A stretch of 64,000 bases of DNA from [Eubacterium] saphenum. GTDB taxonomy: Bacteria; Bacillota; Clostridia; Peptostreptococcales; Anaerovoracaceae. The stretch spans positions 1-64,000 of the forward strand of contig SFHC01000009.1 in the NCBI GenBank assembly GCA_004555725.1, in the 5' to 3' direction. Position numbers and translations under genes: made by a program. Positions 7,758 to 15,443 of this stretch are shown piece after piece. Under the pieces are notes generated by a model, which searched no databases, was not told the DNA's origin, and saw nothing but the letters and a program-made list of their open reading frames with translations. Each line of letters opens with the position of its first letter. Position 1 is the first letter of the stretch.

Positions 7758-7883
7758 GACGAGGGACAAAAGAATAACGGGCAAGGGAAAAGCGGCCGGA
7801 TAATCGGCCGGACCGGATGTCCGGAAGACGGGAGACAGCAGCGTGCATCCTCCCAGAATCATATCATTAGGTAAAATAAGGTA

Positions 7884-7933
7884 AAATAAAAACACCGGCG
7901 CGGCTTTCTGAAGAGGAAAGTTCCGCGCCGGTT
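7884..7933. terminator. Bidirectional terminator between feoB and the HD gene
   Basis: ACCGGCGCGG (7894-7903) pairs perfectly with 7923-7932. On the minus strand a T-rich run follows, serving the HD-domain gene. It may also stop feoB transcripts. The rest of 7758-7962 shows only short CCGG-rich repeats. Confidence 0.75.
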
Positions 7934-7962
7934 TGCTGTGTTGAAATAAACGGCGAGAGTGA

Positions 7963-8460
7963 TTATTGTCTGAACATATCGTGAAGGATCTGCAGGCCGG
8001 TTTCGGTCCTGAAGATCTTTTCTTCTGCGTTTTTTACGGCATCGGCATCGAGCTGATCCTCGTAGAGATTGACGAGGAAGTCGGCTTCTACCAGAATCTG
8101 GTAATCATCGCCGTCGATGTGGTCATATGTGTGGTGATGTCCGACCAGATATTTTACACGGGAAATCTGGTCTTCAGAATAACCGCCGACATCGCGGAGC
8201 AGTTTTTCAGCCTCTGCAGGCCCTTCCTGCTCCTGATATTTTCCGTTGCTGCTTCCGTATTTTTCTTCGCTGACGTGGATGCCGATGTCGTGGACGATGG
8301 CGGCTGTTTCCAGGACGTGTTTTTCATTGGGGTCGATGCCCTCGCGTCCTGCAATCAGCGTTGCGAATGTATAAACTTTAAGAAAATGCTGGATCCGCTG
8401 AGGATCGCCCTCATCGTAGCGGATCATTGCAAGAATAAGACGTTCGTCTGGTCTGTTCAT
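7963..8460 (-). CDS. HD-domain phosphohydrolase
   Basis: This is a 165-residue cytoplasmic protein of the HD superfamily of metal-dependent phosphohydrolases. His25 (QRIQHFLKV), the His57-Asp58 doublet in AAIVHDIGIH, a His cluster GHHHTYDHID near residue 108 and Asp in VEADFLVNL supply the usual metal ligands. The length and order resemble small stand-alone HD proteins predicted to act on nucleotides or phosphate monoesters; the substrate cannot be deduced. ATG 8460 has AAAGGAG 10 nt upstream. It is divergent from the SNF2 helicase gene and ends at the shared terminator before feoB. Confidence 0.85.
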   Translation of the reverse strand: MNRPDERLILAMIRYDEGDPQRIQHFLKVYTFATLIAGREGIDPNEKHVLETAAIVHDIGIHVSEEKYGSSNGKYQEQEGPAEAEKLLRDVGGYSEDQISRVKYLVGHHHTYDHIDGDDYQILVEADFLVNLYEDQLDADAVKNAEEKIFRTETGLQILHDMFRQ

Positions 8461-8520
8461 GTCTTCTGTACTCCTTTCTGCTATCAGTATAGCAGAAATA
8501 TTTTTTCAAACACGGCTTTA

Positions 8521-8549
8521 TTCAAAAATATCTGCAGAGCGTGTATAAT
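8521..8549 (+). promoter_or_regulatory. Promoter of the SNF2 helicase gene
   Basis: TTCAAA (8521-8526), 17 nt, TATAAT (8544-8549). Transcription would begin near 8556, which argues against the ATG at 8557 and for the GTG start at 8650. Confidence 0.65.
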
Positions 8550-8649
8550 ATTATGAATGGTATGTTTTGCATGCACAGGGAGCGGCGCGGATCCGGACAG
8601 GGAAAGGAGCGCCGCGGGCGTGCGTCAGCGTTATGGAGAGGATAAAAGA

Positions 8650-11600
8650 GTGGACAACGTTAGAGACCAGAAAAAGAAAAAGGGTCCGGAAATTCCGGAG
8701 ACGGTGTATCGGAATTTTGAAAAGCTGTTCCGAGATCAGTACCGGTATTTTGATTATCCGGCAATGCTCAGGAAGCTGCAGCTGCCGCTTGATCTGTGGA
8801 ACCAGGGTATGCGCCTCGCAAAGGATAAGATTGTTGAACTGGAGTCTGTAGATGTCCGTTTCTTCTATAATATGGGCGGGGTGCAGTCCGGCATGGCAAG
8901 AGGCATCATTCATGAAAAGAACCGCAGCGTCAGTATTTCCGCCTGGTTCGGGCAGGATACCATTACGGAAATCACTTGCTATCATAAAGACTGTCTGATT
9001 ACCTATTTCAACAACGGCGGGCAGTGGCACGATCAGATCTGTCCGCACATGGCTGCGCTGGTTTATCTTCTGGGCAGCTATCTTTACGACAATAACCCTG
9101 GTGACGCGACTGATTACGGCGCAACCAGCCTGGTCCGGAATTTCAGAAATGAATATGTCCAGATGTACACGCGGCAGGAGAGGACGGCTGAAGAAGCCCG
9201 TCTCATTCAGACTCAGCCGCCGCTGGATCTTGAACCGTATGTGATGCTGAAGAATGGTGAGCTGCAGCTGATGATGCGTGTGGGATCCGGGAGAAAGTAT
9301 AAGATCAAGAATCTTCAGGAGTTCTGTGCTGTGACGGAGCAGCGTCAGTCGATGCAGTTTGGAAGCAAAACGGAGTTCCTTCTCGGCGACGACCGGTTCA
9401 CTTCGCGCGGCCTGGAGTATTACCAGTTTCTGCTCCGCGTCATCCGTCAGTATAACGCGGCAGAGGACAGCGGGCAGGAAAGCGTACCTCCGGATGGTGA
9501 CATTCCGCTCTATGGAACCGTTCTGGATGAATTTTATGATCTTCTGCGGGGAGATTCTCTTGAGTATAAGGTGTACGGCGGTGATAAGTACAGAATTTCA
9601 CCTGACTTGGGCGATCTGCATGTGAAGGTTCTGATTCAGCCGTTTTACACGGACAGCGGACTTCTGCAGGGCGTCAGAATGGAGGGAAGCTGCCCGCAGA
9701 TCTTCAAAGGGCAGCGGTATGCGTACCGGTTTGGTCAGCATCACCTGCGCCGGATCCCTCTGGATGCGGTAGAAGCGATGCAGCCGTTATGGGACAGTCT
9801 GAAAATGAACGGCGATGCGCTCAAGTTCTCCTACGTCTTTGGCCGTAAAAACCTGAGTGTGCTGATGTATGACATGCTTCCGTGGATGCGCCGGTACGCG
9901 GCTGTTGAAGTTGAGGACAGCGACAGAATCCGGGAGTGTCTTCCGCCGCTGCCGGAGTTTGTGTTCTACCTGGACGCACCGGGTCAGGATGTGACCTGCC
10001 GCGCGGTATCCGTGTACGGGGACCGGCAGTTTGATCTTCTGAGAGAACCTTCCGAGGATGAGACGATTCGGGACTGGGAGAGAGAAAGTCGCGTACGGAC
10101 AGAGCTGAGACAGTATTTCCCGGAGACGTCGGAAGACGGGAACATGCTTTCCTGCGGCAGTAATTCCAATGCCGTTTACCGGTTTATGTCTGCCGGCGCA
10201 GAGCGTCTGATGGAAATCGGAGAGGTCAACGCCACTTCTCGTTTCCAGAACGTGCGCATCCGCAAGAATACACCGGTAAAAATCGGCGTAAAGCTGACAG
10301 AGGGACATCTTCTGGATCTGCATGTGGAAGGAGATATGAGTCAGGATGAGCTGACAGAAATCCTGGAGCAGTACCATGAAAAAAAGCGGTTTTACCGTCT
10401 GAAGGACGGAAGTTTCATCAATTTGAACGAGGATACCTTCCTTCGCCTGGAGGCTATCATGGAGTCTCTCCAGATGACGCCTAAGGAGTTTGTTCAGGGA
10501 AATATGCAGATTCCGGCTTACAGGACACTGTACATCGAGAAAATGCTCGAGGACTCTGACAGTATTGAAGCTGACCGCAGCCGTAAATTCAAGGAGCTTG
10601 TGAAAGAATTTAAGACCATCGATGATGCGGATTTTGCCGTCCCGTCCTCCCTTAAAGGGGTTCTGCGGCGCTACCAGAAAGTTGGGTACCGCTGGCTGCG
10701 CACACTGGACAAGTATGGATTCGGGGGGATTCTTGCCGATGATATGGGACTGGGAAAGACGGTTCAAGTCATCGCGGTGCTTCTTGCGGCAAAAAAAGAA
10801 GAGCAAGAGGATTCCGTGTCTCTCGTCGTATCCCCGGCTTCTCTGGTTTACAACTGGGAAGCAGAAATAGAAAAATTTGCTCCGGAGCTGAAAACCTGCA
10901 CGATTACAGGAACTTCACCGGAGAGGGCGCGTAAGATCAAGGCGGCGGAGAATTACGACGTCCTGATCACTTCATATGATCTTCTGAAGAGGGATATCGC
11001 GGAGTATGAGGATCTCCGGTTCCGGTTTGAGATCATCGATGAAGCGCAGTACATTAAGAACCATTCAACATCGGCTTCTAAATCTGTAAAAATCATTCAG
11101 AGCAGAACCAAGTTTGCTCTGACTGGAACACCGATTGAGAACCGGCTTTCCGAGCTGTGGAGCATCTTTGATTATCTGATGCCGGGATTTCTGTATAAGT
11201 ATGATACGTTCCGCGATGAGTTCGAGAAACCGATCGTGCTGCGCCGTGATGAAAGCACGATGGAGCGCCTGAAAAATATGACCGCGCCGTTTATTCTGCG
11301 CAGATTTAAACAGGATGTCCTGAAGGATCTGCCGGATAAACTGGAAGAGGTGCATTATTCCTTCATGGAGGAAGAACAGAAGGAACTGTATCAGGCCAGG
11401 GTACAGGCGATGAGGAATAAGCTGATGCAGCAGGATGCTAAGGAATTCCAGAAAAACCGTTTCCAGATCTTTGCGGCTCTGACGCAGATCCGCCAGATCT
11501 GCTGCGATCCGTCGCTCTGCTATTCGGATTACAAGGGTGGCTCGGCGAAGAGAGAGGCCTGTGTAGAATTAATTGAAAGCGCAGCGGAGCAGGGTCATAA

Positions 11601-12060
11601 GATTCTCGTATTCTCCCAGTTCGTATCCATGCTCGATCTTCTTGAAGAGGATCTGAACGAGAGAAAGATTCCGTTTTTCAAGATTATCGGAAAGACGCCT
11701 AAACTTGAACGGCTGGAACTGGTGGAGCGCTTCAATGAAGAGGATACGCCGGTTTTCCTGATTTCACTGCGCGCCGGAGGAACAGGACTGAACCTGACCG
11801 GAGCGGATGTCGTGATTCACTATGATCCATGGTGGAACCTTGCTGTTCAGAATCAGGCGACAGACCGTGCGTACCGGATTGGACAGAAGCGGAATGTAAC
11901 GGTGTACAAGCTGATTATGAAAAATACGATTGAGGAGCGGATTCTGGAAATGCAGGACGCGAAAAAACAGCTCGCTGAAGATATCCTGAATACGGAAGGA
12001 GCCGGAAGCGGCGTCATTTCAAGAGACGATCTTCTGGATCTGCTGGCAGAGGAATTCTGA
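8650..12060 (+). CDS. SWIM zinc finger / SNF2-family helicase
   Basis: This is a 1136-residue DNA-dependent ATPase of the Swi2/Snf2 type. The N-terminal region carries a SWIM-like Cys/His segment (CYHKDC followed by ICPHM near residues 114-140). A long middle region matches bacterial SNF2 accessory regions. The helicase core has Walker A DDMGLGKTVQ (near 698-707) and the Walker B box DEAQ (near 797). The C-terminal lobe contains VFSQFVSMLDLLEEDL, SLRAGGTGLNL and QATDRAYRIGQKR. I chose GTG 8650, which has GGAGAGG 8 nt upstream and suits the promoter. Bacterial members are poorly characterised; roles in transcription recycling or repair have been proposed. It is transcribed alone. Confidence 0.92.
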   Translation: MDNVRDQKKKKGPEIPETVYRNFEKLFRDQYRYFDYPAMLRKLQLPLDLWNQGMRLAKDKIVELESVDVRFFYNMGGVQSGMARGIIHEKNRSVSISAWFGQDTITEITCYHKDCLITYFNNGGQWHDQICPHMAALVYLLGSYLYDNNPGDATDYGATSLVRNFRNEYVQMYTRQERTAEEARLIQTQPPLDLEPYVMLKNGELQLMMRVGSGRKYKIKNLQEFCAVTEQRQSMQFGSKTEFLLGDDRFTSRGLEYYQFLLRVIRQYNAAEDSGQESVPPDGDIPLYGTVLDEFYDLLRGDSLEYKVYGGDKYRISPDLGDLHVKVLIQPFYTDSGLLQGVRMEGSCPQIFKGQRYAYRFGQHHLRRIPLDAVEAMQPLWDSLKMNGDALKFSYVFGRKNLSVLMYDMLPWMRRYAAVEVEDSDRIRECLPPLPEFVFYLDAPGQDVTCRAVSVYGDRQFDLLREPSEDETIRDWERESRVRTELRQYFPETSEDGNMLSCGSNSNAVYRFMSAGAERLMEIGEVNATSRFQNVRIRKNTPVKIGVKLTEGHLLDLHVEGDMSQDELTEILEQYHEKKRFYRLKDGSFINLNEDTFLRLEAIMESLQMTPKEFVQGNMQIPAYRTLYIEKMLEDSDSIEADRSRKFKELVKEFKTIDDADFAVPSSLKGVLRRYQKVGYRWLRTLDKYGFGGILADDMGLGKTVQVIAVLLAAKKEEQEDSVSLVVSPASLVYNWEAEIEKFAPELKTCTITGTSPERARKIKAAENYDVLITSYDLLKRDIAEYEDLRFRFEIIDEAQYIKNHSTSASKSVKIIQSRTKFALTGTPIENRLSELWSIFDYLMPGFLYKYDTFRDEFEKPIVLRRDESTMERLKNMTAPFILRRFKQDVLKDLPDKLEEVHYSFMEEEQKELYQARVQAMRNKLMQQDAKEFQKNRFQIFAALTQIRQICCDPSLCYSDYKGGSAKREACVELIESAAEQGHKILVFSQFVSMLDLLEEDLNERKIPFFKIIGKTPKLERLELVERFNEEDTPVFLISLRAGGTGLNLTGADVVIHYDPWWNLAVQNQATDRAYRIGQKRNVTVYKLIMKNTIEERILEMQDAKKQLAEDILNTEGAGSGVISRDDLLDLLAEEF

Positions 12061-12123
12061 TGGAAAGGCAGACAGAAAGCATGGGTCTGTCCATGTGAAG
12101 AATCAAAATACTGTTATGAACTG

Positions 12124-12178
12124 AAAAAAGAGGCATCTGCGCATCGACCGTAATCATGATGTGCAGCGCCTCTTTTTT
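12124..12178. terminator. Bidirectional terminator
   Basis: GAGGC plus CTGCGCATC pair with GATGTGCAG plus GCCTC, flanked by six A residues on the left and six T residues on the right. It can stop the SNF2 gene on the plus strand and the candidate small RNA on the minus strand. Confidence 0.85.
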
Positions 12179-12310
12179 CAATTGCATTTTGATTCTTAGT
12201 AAACAGGAGGTTCCAGATATCGGACAGTGCAGGTCTTCTGCACATCTGCTTTTCCGGCATGAGTGAAAAAGTGTGCCGATCCGGAACCGCCGGCCTCCTC
12301 AGCCGACGTT
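12124..12310 (-). ncRNA. Candidate small RNA of about 187 nt, family not recognised
   Basis: A strong minus-strand promoter (12317-12345) and a strong terminator bracket a stretch with no credible ORF. The only sizeable one, 48 codons from an ATG near 12262, has no ribosome site. The RNA can form a closed domain: AGGA/UCCU and GGUUCC/GGAACC (12205-12216 with 12285-12299) and CGG/CCG. Inside are two hairpins, GUGCAG/CUGCAC and CGGCA/UGCCG. A single-stranded stretch and the terminator follow. The size is near that of 6S RNA, but I do not see a clear 6S central bubble, nor SRP or RNase P RNA signatures. Confidence 0.5.
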
Positions 12311-12316
12311 GAACAT

Positions 12317-12345
12317 AGTATACTCGCAGCGGGCGAAGGAATCAA
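12317..12345 (-). promoter_or_regulatory. Promoter of the candidate small RNA
   Basis: On the minus strand TTGATT (12340-12345), 17 nt, TATACT (12317-12322). It lies downstream of the hisD terminator, so it does not serve hisD. Confidence 0.7.
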
Positions 12346-12432
12346 GTGTTATTTTGTGGTTTTCGCAAAATATTTTTCGGAAATTTGTATGTTAGAACAA
12401 AATATATAGGCGCTGCTTTTGCGTGATAAAGT

Positions 12433-12470
12433 AAAGTGCGCTGTTTCATACACGGGAAACAGCGCACTTT
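12433..12470 (-). terminator. Terminator of hisD
   Basis: A 15-bp perfect stem (12433-12447 with 12456-12470) and an 8-nt loop lie 23 nt past the hisD stop. The flanks are A/T-rich, with only a moderate T run on the minus strand. Confidence 0.7.
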
Positions 12471-12492
12471 AATAATAAAAAGAAATGCCGGA

Positions 12493-13758
12493 TTATTTTC
12501 TTTTATCTGCGGCGATCGCGTGGCCTTCCAGGCCTTCTCCGCGGGCCATTCTGGCCGCGAGCGGCGCGATGGCCTGTGATGCTGCGCGGGTCATGCTCTG
12601 GTGTGTGCAGACTTTCAGGAACATGCCGGTCCAGACACCGCCGGTATAGCGGGCGGCGCGCATAGTCGGCAGTGTGTGGTTGGTGCCGGACGCGTAGTCG
12701 CCGAATACTTCGGCTGTATTTCCGCCGATGAACATGGATCCGTAGTTGACGCATTTTTCCTGTATGCTGCCCAGATCAGCAACGTTGATTTCCAGGTGTT
12801 CCGGAGCGATTTCGTTTGCGATGTCCGGAGCCTGGTCCAGAGAATCGAGGATGCGGATTTCCCCAAAATCGCGCCAGGAAGCAGATGCGTTCTCACGGTT
12901 GCTTTCCGGCAGAATCTTCAGCTCTTCTTCTACATACTGCATGACAGATCGTCCGAGATCTTCACTGTCTGTGAGCAGGATGCCCTTAGCGTTCGGATCG
13001 TGTTCAGACTGTGCCATGAGGTCAGCCGCAAGTACATCCGGCCGCGCGTTTTTGTCTGCGATAACCAGAACTTCACTCGGACCGGCGACAAAATCGATGC
13101 CGACCTGACCAAAGCACTGGCGCTTGGCTTCTGCGACGTACTGGTTTCCCGGACCGACGATCATATCGACCGGACGGATATGATCTGTTCCGTAAGAAAA
13201 AGCGGCGACAGCCTGCGCGCCGGATACAGCGTAAATCTCATCTGCACCCGCAAGATCCATGGCAGCAAGAGTTTTCGGATTCATCTTTCCAGTGCCGCGC
13301 ATGACCGGAGAGCAAGAAACGATTCGTCTTACTCCGGCCTCTTTTGCCGGTGTAATCAGCATGAGCGCGCTGGAGTAAAGCGGAAAACGGCCGCCCGGAA
13401 CGTAGCAGAGACAGGAATTGACAGGAATGACGCGATCGCTTAAGTAGATCCCTTCCTGCGGGCTGAAGTCATGCACTTCCGTCAGCGTTTCCCTCTGCGC
13501 GCGTGCAAACGCGCGGATATTAGCATGTGCAGCTTTCAGGTCTGCGAGTTCCTGTTCAGTGAGCTGTTCATAGGCTTCCTGAATTTCCTCGCGTGAAACC
13601 CGGAAATTCTCTCGGTTGTTATCATCGAACTTCTGACAGTATTTCCGGAGCGCGGCATCTCCGTTTTCACAGACATCATCGATGATGTCTGCAACCGTGT
13701 TTCTGACCGCGCGGCGGTCTTCTGCGGTTCTTTGTTTTGACGGCTTCAATATATACAT
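12493..13758 (-). CDS. hisD: Histidinol dehydrogenase (HisD family)
   Basis: This is a 421-residue zinc- and NAD-dependent enzyme that oxidises L-histidinol to L-histidine in two steps. Visible family motifs are YVPGGRFPLYSSALM, GPGNQYVAEAK, AGPSEV, the QSEHD zinc-ligand segment, APEHLEI with the catalytic Glu-His, GDYASGTNHTLPT and a C-terminal GHAIAADKR. Parts (YVAEAKRQ, VGIDFVAGP, AARYTGGVWTGMFLK) resemble the HpsN-like branch that oxidises sulfonated diols, but EHLEI and YASGTNH follow true HisD. It sits 42 kb from the his operon, which lacks hisD, so this is probably the pathway enzyme. Its promoter region shares a motif with the his operon. ATG 13758 has GAGGAG 6 nt upstream. Confidence 0.85.
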   Translation of the reverse strand: MYILKPSKQRTAEDRRAVRNTVADIIDDVCENGDAALRKYCQKFDDNNRENFRVSREEIQEAYEQLTEQELADLKAAHANIRAFARAQRETLTEVHDFSPQEGIYLSDRVIPVNSCLCYVPGGRFPLYSSALMLITPAKEAGVRRIVSCSPVMRGTGKMNPKTLAAMDLAGADEIYAVSGAQAVAAFSYGTDHIRPVDMIVGPGNQYVAEAKRQCFGQVGIDFVAGPSEVLVIADKNARPDVLAADLMAQSEHDPNAKGILLTDSEDLGRSVMQYVEEELKILPESNRENASASWRDFGEIRILDSLDQAPDIANEIAPEHLEINVADLGSIQEKCVNYGSMFIGGNTAEVFGDYASGTNHTLPTMRAARYTGGVWTGMFLKVCTHQSMTRAASQAIAPLAARMARGEGLEGHAIAADKRK

Positions 13759-13820
13759 ATGTGACTCCTCTGTTTATATTCCAGGTATGCAGATGTGCGG
13801 AGAAAAAGGTCTCTGGGCAC

Positions 13821-13847
13821 GCGCTTTAATGCTTTATCGCTTTAATG
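13821..13847. promoter_or_regulatory. Repeated TTTAATGC/TAAAGC motif downstream of the hisD promoter
   Basis: Read on the minus strand, three TAAAGC-type units at about 9-nt spacing follow the hisD -10. On the plus strand CTTTAATGCTTTATC (13824-13838) matches 14 of 15 bases of the his operon promoter at 55299-55313. This is a candidate operator for a shared histidine regulator. Confidence 0.5.
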
Positions 13848-13865
13848 TGTGATATTACGGTTTCT

Positions 13866-13894
13866 ATTGAACCGCACTATGCGAGTTTTGTCAA
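13866..13894 (-). promoter_or_regulatory. Promoter of hisD
   Basis: On the minus strand TTGACA (13889-13894), 17 nt, TTCAAT (13866-13871). It is divergent from the aromatic operon leader. Confidence 0.6.
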
Positions 13895-14045
13895 GTCATT
13901 ATACTATAGAACGATGGGCGATTTGTAGATGCCAAACAAAAATACATGCATTATTTGTGAAAATGTACTGGACTTATGCATCGAAAAGTGTTAATCTAGC
14001 AGTGTCGTAAAGACAGAATTGAATTTAGTGAAAGGATTTATAGGA

Positions 14046-14141
14046 ATGAGAAACTTTTGGTTTGCAGCTGAATACTATTATTATTACTTTTTCTTTAACA
14101 AAAGAAAAAGCTGTTTTGCTGCAATGGCCAATCGGGCATAA
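14046..14141 (+). CDS. Aromatic amino acid leader peptide (31 aa) of the aro operon
   Basis: ATG at 14046 is preceded by AAAGGA (9-nt spacer). The peptide begins MRNFWFAAE, then has five Tyr (10-14), three Phe (15-17), a basic stretch and a further Phe24, ending at TAA 14139-14141. Five Tyr, five other Phe/Trp before residue 18 and a terminator 40 nt later identify a transcription attenuator. RNA segment 1 (TTGCAGC, 14062-14068) pairs perfectly over 7 bp with segment 2 (GCTGCAA, 14118-14124). Segment 2 (14118-14128) also pairs with segment 3, the 5' arm of the terminator. A ribosome stalled at Tyr or Phe codons covers segment 1, freeing segment 2 to block the terminator. Shortage of charged tRNA-Tyr or tRNA-Phe should therefore raise aro expression. 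I could not place the promoter with confidence. Confidence 0.92.
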   Translation: MRNFWFAAEYYYYYFFFNKRKSCFAAMANRA

Positions 14142-14180
14142 TGTTATGGAAAGTTCTCGTCATGTAAATGATTGAATTTT

Positions 14181-14212
14181 AGCCTCGCAGCAAAGACTGC
14201 GGGGCTTTTTTT
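14181..14212 (+). terminator. Attenuator terminator of the aro operon
   Basis: AGCCTCGCAG (14181-14190) pairs with CTGCGGGGCT (14197-14206) over 10 bp with one U-G pair. Seven T residues follow. The 5' arm can instead pair with 14118-14128 inside the leader peptide coding region, the antiterminator. Confidence 0.92.
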
Positions 14213-14304
14213 ATGAATCGCATCTTCCGGGAAATGACGGATGGAAGCGCCCCGCAGGAACCGCGGGAACAGAAGAGCGCATGAAAACATGCAGGGAGGG
14301 AAAA

Positions 14305-15312
14305 ATGATCGTAGTACTGAAACACGAAACATCAAAGGAACAGCAGAATCAGCTGGTTGAATGGCTCGAGCAGCAGGGCGTCAAGGCAGACGTATCAGAG
14401 GGAACATTCCAGACGATTATCGGACTGGTCGGCGACGTCAGCAGAATTGATGTGGACATGCTGTCCATGCTCGATATTGTTCAGGATGTAAAACGTGTAA
14501 CAGAGCCGTACAAAAAGGCAAACAGAAAATTCCATCCGGAGGATACGGTAATCGATATCGGAGATACCAAGATAGGCGGAGGCAATTTTGCAGTGATCGC
14601 CGGTCCGTGCTCGGTAGAATCGGAGGAGCAGATCGTAGAAGTTGCCAGACGCGTCAAAGCTGCCGGTGCGACACTCCTCCGAGGAGGCGCGTTCAAACCG
14701 AGAACATCGCCTTACTCCTTCCAGGGAAAACGCGCAGAGGGACTGGAGCTTCTGGAAAAGGCAAAGGAAGCGACCGGACTTCCGATCGTTTCTGAAATTA
14801 TGAATGAGAATCATATTCCGCTGTTCGAGAATGTCGACGTCATTCAGGTCGGCGCCAGAAATATGCAGAACTTTGAGCTTCTGAAAGCACTCGGAAAACT
14901 GGACAAGCCAATCCTGCTGAAGAGAGGTCTGGCCAACACTCTGGAAGAACTGCTCATGAGTGCTGAGTACATCATGGCAGGCGGAAATGAGAAGGTCATC
15001 CTCTGCGAACGAGGCGTGCGCACATTCGAGTCTTACACAAGAAACACGCTGGATCTTTCTGCAGTCGTCGCGCTTCACGAGATGAGCCACCTGCCGGTTG
15101 TCGTCGACCCGAGCCATGCGACAGGCCGCAGAAACTTTGTCAAGCCGATGGCGCTGGCTGCAGCGGCGTGCGGAGCAGACGGCATCATGATCGAGGTGCA
15201 CAACAACCCGGCCAAGGCTCTGTGTGACGGTGCGCAGTCCCAGACACCGGACATGTTCGATGACACCATGAACGCAGTAAGACGTGTCCGCAAGGCAGCG
15301 ATGGAGGACTAG
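14305..15312 (+). CDS. aroF: 3-deoxy-7-phosphoheptulonate (DAHP) synthase, type I-beta
   Basis: This is a 335-residue enzyme joining phosphoenolpyruvate and erythrose 4-phosphate, the first step of the shikimate pathway. Residues 1 to about 72 form a ferredoxin-like regulatory domain as in the Thermotoga type I-beta enzyme, where Tyr and Phe bind and inhibit. The barrel follows with AGPCSVES, LLRGGAFKPRTSPYSFQG, PILLKRGLANT, CERGVRTFE and DPSHATGRR. ATG 14305 has GGGAGG 5 nt upstream; the ATG at 14281 does not. First gene of the aromatic operon, directly after the attenuator, so it is controlled by both the leader and probably feedback. Confidence 0.95.
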   Translation: MIVVLKHETSKEQQNQLVEWLEQQGVKADVSEGTFQTIIGLVGDVSRIDVDMLSMLDIVQDVKRVTEPYKKANRKFHPEDTVIDIGDTKIGGGNFAVIAGPCSVESEEQIVEVARRVKAAGATLLRGGAFKPRTSPYSFQGKRAEGLELLEKAKEATGLPIVSEIMNENHIPLFENVDVIQVGARNMQNFELLKALGKLDKPILLKRGLANTLEELLMSAEYIMAGGNEKVILCERGVRTFESYTRNTLDLSAVVALHEMSHLPVVVDPSHATGRRNFVKPMALAAAACGADGIMIEVHNNPAKALCDGAQSQTPDMFDDTMNAVRRVRKAAMED

Positions 15313-15443
15313 TTCTCCATCTCCTGAGGACAAAAGGCATACAGGCAAGGAAATAAATCAGCTATAATATACAGAAATCAAAAAGAGATATTATCTGGCA
15401 ACAGAGGCGGATCAGGAACATCTGATCGGAAAGGAGTTATAAA

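Noticed and set aside
12124..12262. A 48-codon ORF on the candidate small RNA
   Set aside because: No ribosome site precedes its ATG, and it reads through the terminator stem.
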